Source: Cyanophora paradoxa
Lineage: Eukaryota > Glaucocystophyceae > Cyanophorales > Cyanophoraceae
Reading direction: 5' to 3'
Assembly: GCA_004431415.1 (NCBI GenBank)
Contig: QPMI01000170.1
Coordinates: 151,622-215,621, forward strand
DNA length: 64,000 bases
A program made the translations under genes and the position numbers. This document shows positions 41,915-52,545 of this stretch, in pieces (position 1 is the first letter of the stretch; the number at the start of each line of letters is the position of its first letter). A model generated the notes under the pieces. That model was not told the origin of the DNA, did not search any database, and saw only the letters and a program-made list of their open reading frames with translations.

Positions 41915-44900
41915 ATGGATGCGTGGAAGAAGGCGCGCCGCCTGCCCGCGCGCCGTGTCGCCGTGTGCCGAAGTGCTCAGTGCTCATTCGAAAGCGCGCC
42001 GTGTCGTCGTGTGCCGTGTGCAGTTCCAGCAAGAGCGCGAGGAGGCCGAGCGCAAAGAGCGAGAGGACAAGCAGCGCCGTATCCGGGTCTGTCCGCGGCA
42101 TTTCGCTCTTTTTCTGGGTTGACACTCAGCTCGCATTCACAGGAAGAGATTGCGAGGACCAACGCGGTAGCTGCAGGCCGCGGCGCAGCCGAGGAGGCCC
42201 TGCAGCGCGAAAAGGATGCGCTCGCCATGCCCGTAATCGAGAGCTCGGGCGTGCGGCCCGTGATTAAGACAGGTACATTCGCGCGGCGCCATTCAGCGAC
42301 GCGTCCGCGTTCACGCGGGGCGCGCGCAGCATCAGTCGAGGGCGCTGCGGGTGCGGAAAAGAAGGGAATGTCGTCTTCTTTCGTCCGCACCAGCTCTCGC
42401 TCGACACGTGCGGCGCTAATTCTAGGCCTTCGACCCCCCTTCAAGGGCTTCTCGGTCGTAATTCTAGGCGATCGTAATCGTAGTTTCGCTGCCCCGCTGA
42501 CTTCTCGGCTTAGCTCTTATCTTAGCTCTTATCGTAATTCTCATCTGTGCTCGGCCGGGGCTAAGGCCAGCGCAGCGGCGGCCGCCGCCGGCGACGCGGA
42601 CGTGTCGCACGAGGAGCAGAAGAAGGTGCGCGAGGCCGCCACCGCGCTGCCCGCGCCGCTCGGCCGCTGAGTGAGCGGCAGATCCTCGACAGTGACATTC
42701 AGAGCCTCGCCGCTGGCGGGGCGGTCAAGCGGGCCAAGGAGGCGGCCCTCGCCGGTGCCCGCCCGGCGGCCCGACAGCCGGCGCGTCTCCGGCTGAGAGC
42801 GGGGCAGCGATCCAGGCGGAGCAGGCGAGCGCGCGGCCGGCGGTGGCGGCGAAGATCGCGGAGGTGGCGCCCGGGGAGTGCCGGCACGCCGGCGGCGAGC
42901 GCGTCTCCATCCGGGGCGCGGGGCTCGTCGCGCCGGGCTCGCCCGCCGAGGACCTCCAGGCCCGCCGCCGCGCCCCCGCCCGCCCTTCCTCCTCCCCCCG
43001 AGGCGCCGGCCGCCGCGCAGGTCACGCTCGCCGGCTGCCCCGTCGCCGAGGTCGTCTCCGCGTCCGAGTCCGAGGCGCGCCGGCCGCCGCCCGCCCCCGC
43101 CCCTCGCCCCCGCCCCTGAGCCGGCGGCAGATCGTCGTGGTGGCCGGCCCGGGGGCGGGGGCCGGGGCCGGGGCCGGGGACGTCTCGGTGAAGTGCAAGG
43201 GGCGGGCGGTGGCCGTGAAGAAGGCGGCCTTCAGGTACCGCCCGGCGCCGTCAGTGAGCGGGGTGGAGCCGGCGGAGGGCCCGCTGGCCGGGGGCGAGGA
43301 GGTGCGCGTGGCAGGGGCGAACCTGTGCGACGCGGGGGACCCGGGCGACCTCGAGCGGGTCGAGCTCTGCGGCGTGCCCCTCGCCGCCCTCGCCCCGGCC
43401 CCCGACGGCTCCCTCGTCGGCAAGCTCGGGGCCTGCCCCGGGGCGCCCGGCCGCGGGGACGTCGTCGTCGTCTCGAGGAAGTTCGGGACGGCGCGCCTCG
43501 CCGGCGGCTTCGCCTACCTCCCGCGCGGCCGCGTCGCCGCCGTGGAGCCGGCGGCGGGGCCCCTCGCCGGCGGCACCCGCGTGCGCCTCTCGGGCGAGAA
43601 CCTCTGCCGCGGCCCGAGGACCTCGTCGAGGCCCGCCCTGCCCCCGTCCCCGCCGCCGCGCCGCGCCCCGGGGCTCGCCGAGCGCTCGCGGGGCGCAGGT
43701 CTCGGTGGCGGGCGTGCGGGCCGCCGCCGTCTTCGTGGCCCGCGAGGCCGAGGTCGTCTTCGAGGTGCCCCGCCCCCGGCCCGCCCCCGCCCCGCCCCCG
43801 CCCCGCCCCGCCCCGCCTCAGCCGGCCCCGCCAGGTGCCCGACCTCTCGAGCCTCGCGCCCGGCAAGGCGGACGTCGCGCTCCGCTCGCGCCGCTTCGGG
43901 GAGACCGTCGCAAAGCAGGCCTTCACCACCCACCGCCGTGCGCCCCCCTCCCCGCCGCGCCTTGCCCAAGTGCGCGCGGGGCGGGCGGTGAGCGGGGGCG
44001 GCAGCGGGGGAGGTGCGGGAGGTGGCGCCGCAGGTGGGACCCCTCGGGGCGGCGGCGAGGTGCACGTGCGCGGCGTCCGCCTCTGCGCCTCCTCCGCCGA
44101 GGGCGCCGCCTGCCTCGCCGCCGTCCGCCCCGCGCCCCCGCTCCGCCTCGCCGCCCCGTTGAGCGGGCGGGGCGGGGCGGGGCAGGCCGGGGGCGACCTG
44201 GAGGGGGTGTGGCTCTGCGGCGTCCCGCCAAGGCGATCGTGCGCTGCTCGCCGGAGGCGGTGACGGTCGTCGCCGGCAGCGCCGCCGCCGCCGGCGTCGC
44301 CCCCGGCGCAGGCGACGTCGCCGTCGTCTCGCGGACGCACGGCAGGGCGCGCCCCGCCCCGCCGCCCTCGCGGCGCCGCCTCTGACGGGACGGGGGCGGG
44401 GCCAGGCGGTGCTGGCGGGGGCCTTCACGTACGCGGCGGCCTCGCACGGCGCCGCCGCCCTCGCCGCCACGCGGGCGGTGCGCTGGCGCCGGCCCCGCGG
44501 GGAGGGCGGGGAGTGAGGGGGCGGGGCAGGAGCACGAGGCGGAGCTGGAGGCGGCGCGGCAGCAGCGCAAGAGCGACGCCCTCGGCGACCTCCCCTCCCG
44601 CCGTCCGCCCCCGCCCCCGCGCGCAGGCTCCCCGGCACCACAGCACGCTCACGAGGAGGCGCAGGCATCGTGACCGAGCGGCGGGAGGAGCTCATGTCGC
44701 GCGTGCGAGCCCTCCTCGGCAAGGCGGTGCGCGCGGGCGCCGCCGGGGCCGGCCCCGGGGCGCGGCGGCGGCTCACGGGGGCGCGCGTGGGCAGCCGGTG
44801 GGGGAGGCGGAGCGGGCGGAGTGCGCGGCTGCCGCCCACGAGCTGCTCATGCAGGAGCTCGACGCCGTCCGCTCCAGCCGTCCGCCCCGCCCCGACCCGG

Positions 44901-47861
44901 GCCGCCCCCGGGCGCGCCCAGGAGGCCTCGCTGAGGCGGGGCGGCGGCGCAGGCTCGGGGCGGAGCAGCGAGTTCCGCAAGTTCCAGGAGGAGCGGGAGA
45001 AGGCGGCTGCCTCGGAGCGGCAGCGCCTCTCCTCCGGCCTCTACGACGACCTCGCCGCCAGGAGTCCGCCCCCGCCCGCCCCCCGCCTCGGCCAGGCCCG
45101 CCTCGTCGCTCCTGACGGCGGGCGGGGCGCAGAGGCGGTCTCGACGGGGAAAGAGGTCGCCAGCGAGCGCATGGCCGCCGCCCGCGCCCGCGCCGGTGCG
45201 TCTCGCAACGAGCCGCCACCGTCAGCGCCCGCTGATTCCCTCCTCAGACCGCATCCTCCCGACCCGCCGCCTGCGCCTCGGCGCCGAGCCGGAGGCGCCG
45301 GCGGCGCCGGAGCGCGCGGGGCGGGCGGGGCGGGGGCCCCCGGGCCCCGACGAGCGCCGGCGCGCGCAGCTGCTCTTCGCAGAGAAGGCGCGCCGCCCCG
45401 GGCCGGCCGCGGGGAGGGGCGCGGGGTGACGCGCGGGGGCAGGTGGCGGCGATGCGGCGGGCGAAAGAGGCGGCGCTCGCCGCCCGCATCGACTCCCCGC
45501 CGCCGGTCCCGCCCCGCCCCGCCACGCTTGCGCCCCGCTGAGCGGCGCGCAGAGGCGACGCTGGAGGAGGCCGTGGCGGGGGCGGCGGAGCCGGTGGCCG
45601 GGCCGGGGGCGCTGCCCGTGCCGGACCCGCGCTGCTCGTACCTCGACGGCCCGGGGGCGACCTGCGGCACCGCCGCCGCCGTCACCCTCTACCTCCGCGA
45701 CGCCTCCCGCCGGTGCCCGGGGCCCGCCCGCCCGGCCCGGCCCGCCCTCGCGTGACGGCGGCCCCGGCAGGCACCTGTGGAGCGGGGCGCGGGGCGGGGC
45801 AGCGGTGGAGGCGCGGGTGCGGGGGCCCCAGGGGCACCAGCTGCCGGCGGTGGTGCACGACAACCGGGACGGGAGCTACGCGATCAGCTTCCGGCCCCGC
45901 GAGGAGGACCTCCCCGCGGCGGCGCCGGCGGCCTCGGCGCGCTACGAGGTGGAGGTGACCCTCGGCGGCCGCCCCGTCGGCAACTCGCCGCTGCCCGTGC
46001 TCGTGACGCGGCCGGCGCTGGGGGCGGCGGGGACCATCGAGGACGTCGTCCAGTCGGACCTCGGCTACAGCGAGGAGGAGATGGCCGCCTGCCGCCGCTT
46101 CGACGGCGTCGAGTACGCGGAGGGCGGCCTCGCCCTCGACCTCGCCCTCGTCCTCGACTGCACCAACTCCATGCAGCCGTACATCGACGAGGCCCGCCCC
46201 GCCCCGCCCCGCCCCGCGCCTGCGGCCTGACGCGGTGGCGCCTCAGATGAAGCGGACGCTGGCGGAGGTGGGGCGGCTGGTGCGGGAGCTCTCGCCGCTG
46301 CTCGGCAAGGGCCCCGACGCCCTCCGCGTCGCCCTCGTCGCCTACCGCGACCACCCCGAGCCCGGGCGGCCCCCCGTGCGCCACCCCCCGCCCCCCGCCT
46401 CCCCGCCCTCACGCTGGCGGGCAGGAGGCCGGGGCGTGGCTGGTGAAGACGCGGCCGCTGGGGGCCGACCTGGACGGCCTCGCCGCGGAGCTTGACGGGC
46501 TCCAGGAGGCCGGGGGCGACGACAGGCGCGCCCCGTCCCGCCCCTCTTGAGGGCGGCCGCTGAGGGCGGGCGGGGGGCAGCCCGGAGGCGTGCGAGGACG
46601 CGCTGGCGGCGCTGGCGCGGCTCGAGTGGCGCCCCGCCGCCGCCCGCCTCGCCGTCCTCGTCTCCGACGCCCCCGGCCACGGCGCCATGCTACCCGACGC
46701 CCTCAAGTGGGACCGCTACCCCCAGGGCCCGCCCCCTCCCCCCTTCGCCCCACACCGCCCCGCCCCGAGCGCCAAGGGGCCGGCCGGCAGGGGGCCCGAC
46801 GGGGCTGGCGTGGGAGGTCGAGTGCGAGCGTCTGCGCCGCGCCGGCATCGCGCTCTGCAGGTGCCTTCGAGGGCCCCGGGCGCCCCTCGGGCGCCCCCAC
46901 GCCGCCCCGGCTCACTGTGGCCCGGCAGCGTGGACTGCTCGTACGACAACGGCCTCGCCTACCTCGAGTACGTCGAGAAGCAGGGGCGCGCCCACTTCGC
47001 AGCCCAGGCGCGCCGCACGCTGCCCCGCCGGCCTCCGAGCGGAAGCGGGGGCGGGGGCCTGAGGGGGCGGCAGGACACGGGGGAGGCGAGCGGGGCCGAG
47101 CTGGACGACGCGTGGCGCCGCTCCGTGCGGGCCTACTACACCTCCATCATGCTCTTCCTCCGTCCGCCCGCCCCCTCCACCCTCCCGGCCTCGACGCCTC
47201 GCTGAGGCGCCGGGCAGGGGCGGCGGCGGAGACGACGGGCGGGGCGTGGCTGCCGGTGGCGGGCGGGGCGCCGCACCAGGCGGGTCGCGCTGGGCGCGCA
47301 GTGCCTCGGGGTCCCCTGATGCGCGCGGCGTCAGGTATCGGCGGCGCTGTACGCGCACGCGGAGGCGGCGCTGGACCGCGCCCGCTTCGAGGCCCTCGTC
47401 GCCGCCCGCGCCGTCGACCTCCGCGAGGCCCGCGCCCCCGCCCCGACGCCCCCGCCCCGCCTCACCCCGCCCCCGCAGGCCCTCCTCCGCCTCCCGAGCG
47501 TGGCGGAGCGGCGGCGGCACCTGCTGGGGGCGCTGCGGGCAGAGGGGCGCGGGTGCGGCGGGTGGCGGAGGAGGGGCCGATCCGCGTGCTACGCTTCGCC
47601 CCCGTGGAGGAGGCCGACGTCGAGGTCCGCCCCGCGCCCCCCGCCCCCGCCCGAGGAGCCCACTGCACGCCCCCTCCGCCCCCGCTGCGGGCCCGTGCTC
47701 CCCCCGCCTCCCCCGCCTGACGCCCCCGCCAGGCGGCCGTCTCCGCCCTCCTCGCCCGCTGCCGCGCCATCGAGCGCGCCCCGACGCGCCGCGCCGCCCT
47801 CGACCGCCTCGCCGCCGCCGGCGGGGCCCTCCTCGCCGTTGCCGACGCCTTCGAGCCCTAG
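41915..47861 (+). CDS. IPT/TIG + filamin-like + VWA multidomain protein
   Basis: A large gene with about 25 short introns. Start ATG 41915 (MDAWKKARRL) is provisional. N-terminal charged helices: FQQEREEAERKEREDKQRR, EEIARTNAVAAGRGAAEEA. From about 42850 to 44400 there are four to five IPT/TIG-type units with the signature VEPAEGPLAGGEEVRVAGAN, ERVELCGVPLAAL and AAVEPAAGPLAGGTRVRLSG. At 44550-45500 are Arg/Glu-rich helices (RKFQEEREKAAASERQRL). A filamin-like Ig repeat at 45780-46010 shows VVHDNRDGSYAISFRP and VTLGGRPVGNSPLPVLV. A VWA domain follows from 46130: ALDLALVLDCTNSMQPYID has D-x-T-x-S with Asn replacing the usual Gly before S; then EVGRLVRELSPLLGKG, LRVALVAYRDH, RLAVLVSDAPGHG. Intron 46192-46246 is GC-AG. 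C-terminal helices end VADAFEP, TAG at 47859-47861. Secretion or cytoskeletal role not decided. Confidence 0.75.
42416..42556 (-). repeat. Dispersed AATTACGA-rich repeat, copy C, inside an intron
   Basis: Reverse complement of most of 39400-39615: TTCGACCCCCCTTCAAGGGC, CGTAATTCTAGGCGATCGTA, GCTGACTTCTCGGCTTAGC and CGTAATTCTCATCTGTGCTC. It lies between the donor after the exon ending RPVIKT (about 42272) and the acceptor before ASAAAAAAGDADVSHEEQ (about 42566), so it is spliced out. Confidence 0.85.
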
Positions 47862-48023
47862 CCGCGCCCCCGGGGCCCCGGCGCCGCGCGCGTCGGCTGC
47901 GCTGTGCGCTCCGCTATGCGCTCGGCTGCGTGGTGGACGAGTGCGCCCCGGTGTGGGCGCGCGGCTGCACTTGCGATACACACAGGCATACATAAGTTAC
48001 TCGGAGGGGGAGGCGTCAGGGGG

Positions 48024-48930
48024 TCAGGGCGTGAGGGCGGCGGGGGAGACGGGCTGGAAGGGCGAGGAGGGGGCGTGCGTGATGCCGCCAGCGACGCGGA
48101 GCGGGGCGGTGAAGCGGGCGGAGGGGGCGGGGCTGGTGCGGGGGGAGATGGCCTGCGGGGCGGGGAGGGAGGCGAGGGAGGCGGCGGGCGAGTTGGAGCT
48201 GGAGGCGGCGAGGGCCTGCGGGAGCTCGGGGAGGGCCACCCCGGGGGGCCCCTCCGCCGGCCGGAAGTACGGCGAGCTGTGCCGCGCACTCTCCAGCGGC
48301 GGCAGCGCCCGCCGCCCCGCGCTCCCCGCGCTCACCGACGACTCCGTGCGGGGCAGGGCCTTGATCGGCGGCAGCGGCTGCTTCTGCCCCGCCCCGAACG
48401 AGGCGCTCCGCCCCAGCTCCCCCGCCGGCTTCGCCGAGCCGCGGAAGCCCTTCAGCGGCGCCAGCTGGTCGCCTCCCGCCGGCGGCGGCGGCGACGGCTC
48501 CGGGGCGGCGCCGGGGAGGGGATCCGGCGGAGGCCGCGGGGTCGACTCCTCCGGGAGACCGGAGGCCGCGTAGTGGCCATGGCGGTTCGCAGCGCGGTCC
48601 GCGTCGAAGCCCAGGAGCGGGTTCGTGTGCCCGCCCGCCGTCTGCGACGCGATGATGTCCTCGATCCCCGGCGGGCCACGCGGAGAGGGCGCTGCCGCGT
48701 TCTGCTCGATTGCGTGCAGACGCTCAGCTGCGGGCGAGGGCTGCGCGGAGAGGGGAAGCGGGAGATGCTCTCACCTGCGTTATGGAGAGCAGCTGCAGCT
48801 GCAGCCCTGGCAGGTTCGGCTCTAGTGTGACCTGCGAGGGGCCGTGTCACTGCGATGTCAACAGCACCCCGGGGGGCGGGCTCACCGTCGTCTTGCGCTG
48901 CAGCGCATTGCCATTTTGAACGGTTACCAT
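48024..48930 (-). CDS. Pro/Ser-rich protein, unknown function
   Basis: Three exons on the minus strand: 48930-48886, 48831-48775 and 48740-48024, giving 272 aa; all splice sites are GT-AG and phases agree. It reads MVTVQNGNALQRKTTVTLEP, NLPGLQLQLLSITQ, ERLHAIEQNAAAPSPRGPPG, IEDIIASQTAGGHTNPLLGF, then a Pro/Ser/Ala-rich disordered half with PLKGFRGSAKPAGELG, LPPLESARHSSPYFRP and a Pro-rich end. The last intron (48741-48774) is only 34 nt. I do not recognise the family; the ordered N-terminal 90 residues could be a short interaction segment. Confidence 0.6.
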
Positions 48931-49039
48931 CGCTGTCAATCCGAAGGTCAGACACGCTCAAGATTGGGCGGGGCTTCTCTCGCGGGCGGCGGGCCGGATC
49001 CGATCCGACGTGGAGGCGAGATCCGGCCGATTCGCACGA

Positions 49040-49339
49040 CTACGGATCGCCGCGCTCTAGAGAGCATCGTAGTAACATAACAGAGCTAAACCGGCACCAA
49101 GGGCTGCTCCCTGCCGCTATGGGCGAAACCAATGGCAGCAGCAGCGAGCAGCACGCACATGCAGTCGATGACGGCTTAGAGGCCACAGATAGAGGCGGCC
49201 TAAGATCATCGTGCTTCTCGGGCTTCGTTGGCTGATGTGGCGGATCTCTCTTCTCATCGAAGTACCGCTCGGGGGGCTCGCTAAAGGCTGTTGCGGGACT
49301 TTCCGCTATCACTGCGTTGCGCCCGCAGCATCCGCCCAT
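49040..49339 (-). CDS. Candidate N-myristoylated/palmitoylated small protein
   Basis: An open frame of 99 codons from ATG 49339. It starts MGGCCGRNAVIAESPATAF: Gly2 with following small residues and Cys4-Cys5 is the classic dual-acylation signal for membrane attachment. Next are SEPPERYFDEKRDPPHQPTK and PEKHDD, then a Ser/Cys-rich end which may instead be intronic (a GT donor could end the exon near 49200). No family recognised; the frame upstream is also open, so the start choice rests on the acylation motif. Confidence 0.35.
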   Translation of the reverse strand: MGGCCGRNAVIAESPATAFSEPPERYFDEKRDPPHQPTKPEKHDDLRPPLSVASKPSSTACACCSLLLPLVSPIAAGSSPWCRFSSVMLLRCSLERGDP

Positions 49340-49429
49340 GGCCGGAGCTTCGGCTTGCAAGAAGCTGGGTTGTGTGGGGGGATTGAAGTGGTCAGGGATA
49401 CCGCGTGTTTGTCGCATCATCAAGCCGCG

Positions 49430-52352
49430 ATGAAGGCGCTCGGCGTGCGGAGGGCGGCGTGGGTCTCCCCGTGCCTCCCCGCGCAGCCCGCAGCGGCCCG
49501 CCTCGTCAGACCACCTTTTCTGGGCGACGTTGTCCTGCAGGCTGCGCCGCAGAGGCGGGGCCGGCAGCGAACCCGCGTGCGTGTGCACGAGAGGACATTC
49601 GAGGGCCCGACGGCGCTGTACAGCTTCCAGCCGGACAGCTCGCAGCGGAGCGAGGCGCACCTGCTCACGGTCCTCTCCCAAAGGGAGGAGGACGAGTTCA
49701 GATCGGAATCGACCCACCAGAGGCCTCGCAGCCCGAGCCCGTCCGCGTCGGACGAGAACGGCGGGTTCCTGCTGGACGCCGGCGCGCACATAAACTGGTG
49801 CCCTTCCCCCGCCCTCTTGAGCGCCACTCTTGAGCGTTCTTTACAGTGGCGACTGTCCTCTGGTCTCGGACGACGGCGGTTCGCGCGCGCGCAGCCGCGG
49901 GGCTCGGCGCCGCTCACAGAGGCCGGCGCGCAGCGTGCACGGTGGTCACGAGTCCGCAGGCGCCGCTGGAGCGGCCGCTGCACACGCTGGCGGAGACGCA
50001 CGCGGCGCTGCTGGAGGAGTGGGTCCCCGAGCTGAACCGGGGCGTGGACCCGGCGCAGCTGGCGACGACCTCGGCGCGACCCGTCTGGTGGCGCTGCCCC
50101 TCGGGCCACGTCTACGAGGCCTCCGTCGCCGCTCGCACCGGCTCGACACAGGCCGGTGCGCCCCCCGCAGCCCGCGCCCCGCCCTCCCCCGCCGACGAAG
50201 CGGCCGGCCCCGCCAGGCTGCCCGCACTGCCGGCCGCGGAGGGTGCGTCCCGGGCGCTCGCTGGCGGAGCTGTACCCGGCGGTGTCGCGGGAGTGGGACG
50301 AGGAGCGGAACGGGGCGCTGGGGCCGGAGGAGGTGGCGCCGAGCTCGGCGCGGCAGGCGTGGTGGCGCTGCCGGGCGGACCCCGAGGCGCACGTCTGGCA
50401 GCAGTCCGTCGCCGCCCGCGTCGCCGGCGGCCGCCTCGCGCCCTGCCCCTACTGCTCGGGCCGCAAGGTGCGCGCGCCGCCCCGCGCCGACGCCGGCGCG
50501 TGCGCGTGGCGAGCCGGGGCAGGTGCTGGCGGGGGAGAGCCTCGCGGCGCGCTTCCCGCGCATCGCCGCCCAGTGGCACCCCACCCGCAACAAGGAGAGC
50601 CCCGAGCAGGCCCGCCACGCCCCGCCCCCTTCCTTCGCCCAGCGCGCCCCCCGAGCCGCCGCCGGCAGGTCTCCCCGAACTCCTTCCGCCGCGTCTGGTG
50701 GATGGCGCGCCGCCCGACCCCCGCCCGCGCCGCTGCTCCGGCCTTCCGCTGAAGTGGCGGGGCGGGGCGCAGTGCCCGTCGCACGAGTGGCAGTCGACGG
50801 TGTACGCGCGCACGCGCCTGCACGACGCCGGCTGCCCCATCTGCGAGCGCTGGAACATCTGCGCCGGTGCGCACCGCGCGCGCACCCGCCGCGGGGCGCG
50901 CGGGGCGGGGCGCTGAGGGGCGGGCAGGGAACAACCTGCTGGCGCGGTTCCCGGCGGTGGCGGCGGAGCTGGACGCGGAGGCGAACGGCGGGGTGACGGC
51001 GGCGGCGCTGGCGCCGGGCTCGAACAAGAAGGTCTGGTGGCGCTGCGGGGCCGGCCACGCCTGGCTCGCCTCCCCCGCCATGCGCACCGCCTCGGGCACC
51101 GGCTGCCCCGAGGTGCGCGCGCCCCAGCGCCCCGCGCCCCGCCCCGCCCGCCCGCCGCGCTCAACGAGGGCGGGGGACCAGTGCGCGGCGGGGCGGGCGG
51201 TGCGGGAGAACAACCTGGCGGAGCGCTACCCGCGGTGGCCGCCGAGCTCGCCCCGGACCTCAACCCGGGCGTCACCCCGAGCAGGCCCGCCCCCGGCCCC
51301 GCCCCGCGCCCCGCCCCCTCCCCGCCCCGCCCCGCCGCCCCTGACGCGGCGGCAGCTCTCGGCGGGGAGCGGGCGGCGGCTCTGGTGGCGCTGCGGGGAA
51401 GGGCACGTCTGGCAGTCCACCGTCCTCAAGCGCGCCCCGCCCCCGCCCAGTCGCGCTCGGTGTCGGGGCGCTGGGCTGAGGGGGCGCAGCCGGACGGCGG
51501 CGGGGCGGTCGGGGCGGTGCCCGCAGTGCACGGGGCGGCGGGCGACGCGGGAGCGCTCGCTGCTGGGGACGCACCCCGCCCTCGCCGCCCAGTTCCACCC
51601 CGAGCTCAACGCCCCCGTCCGCCCCGCCCCGCCCGCCCCCCGCCCACGCCCCGCCCACGCGGGGCCGGCGCGGGGGCAGCTGCGGTCGAGGAGGTGACGG
51701 CGGGGAGCGGGCGCAAGGTCGTCTGGAAGTGCCCGCAGGGCGACGACCACGTCTGGGCCGTGCGCGCCCCGCCCCCGCGACCCCCGCGCCGCCGGCCCCG
51801 GGCGAGCCGCGGGTGCGGCAGGCGCGGGTGCGGTCGCGGACGGCGGCGAAGAAGGCGGCGGGGTGCCCGTTCTGCGCCGGCCTGCGCGTCCCGCCCTCGC
51901 GCTCCCTGGCCGCCCGCCCGAGCTCGCCGCCGAGCTGCACCCCGAGGAGAACGCGGGGTGGACCCCGCCCGCGTCTCCGTCGCCTCCAACGCCCGCCTCT
52001 GGTGGCGCTGCGCCGAGCACCCCGAGCACGCCTGGCGCGCCCCGTCGCCGCGTGCGCACCCCGGCCCGCCCGCCCCGCGCCGGGCTCGCCGCCGAGCGCC
52101 CCGCAGGCGGGCGCTGGCAAGGCCGGCTGCCCCGAGTGCGCGATCGAGGGCCTCTCGAGCGAGGGGGGCAGCGAGGGGGAGGGCGAGGGCGGGGCGGCGG
52201 GGCGGCGGAGCGGCTCTGGGCGGGAGGCGGTGCGGCGCTCGCTCTCGCGGCGGCTGGCGGTGGCGGAGCGGGCGCGGGAGCAGACGCTGGCCGTGCCGGC
52301 CGACCCCCGCTTCGTCGTCGCCGACGCCCGCTCCTCCTGGTACCGCCGCTGA
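49430..52352 (+). CDS. Tandem DUF4379 (treble-clef zinc ribbon) protein
   Basis: About seven DUF4379 repeats, pattern LA-xxP-A-W-P-xN ... S-vWW-C-xGH-W ... R-xxx-CP-C. Seen: HAALLEEWVPELNRGVDP with VWWRCPSGHVYEASVAAR; LAELYPAVSREWDEERNG with WWRCRADPEAHVWQQS and PCPYCSG; LAARFPRIAAQWHPTRNKES; LLARFPAVAAELDAEANGG with VWWRCGAGHAWLASP; LWWRCGEGHVWQSTVLKR with RCPQCTG; LLGTHPALAAQFHPELNA with VVWKCPQGDDHVWAVR and CPFCAG; ELAAELHPEENAG with LWWRCAEHPEHAWR and CPECA. Cys and His ligands are kept in nearly every copy. One C-terminal charged helix region ends SSWYRR, TGA 52350-52352. ATG 49430 (MKALGVRRAAWVSPCLPAQ) could begin an organelle-targeting presequence but is unproven. The role of the domain is unknown; nucleic-acid binding is plausible. 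Confidence 0.8.
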
Positions 52353-52545
52353 GGCGCCCGCTCCCCTGCCCGCCTGCGATGTACTTGTACCTGCATTGCT
52401 TCTAAATATCTGCTTTTAAGTAATTGAACACGTCTAGGCGTCTTCGCCGACGCACGCGGCAGTTGCGGCAGTTTCCGCGTATCCCCCCGGGGCGCCACCC
52501 CCACCGTGGTAAACGTAGCTGTGCTCGCCGGATCTGCTCTGCTTG

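Noticed and set aside
49211-50035. Long plus-strand frame with peptide FEGPTALYSFQPDSSQRSEA
   Set aside because: Kept only as possible 5' exon sequence of the DUF4379 gene; there is no domain, and the antisense frame is equally open.
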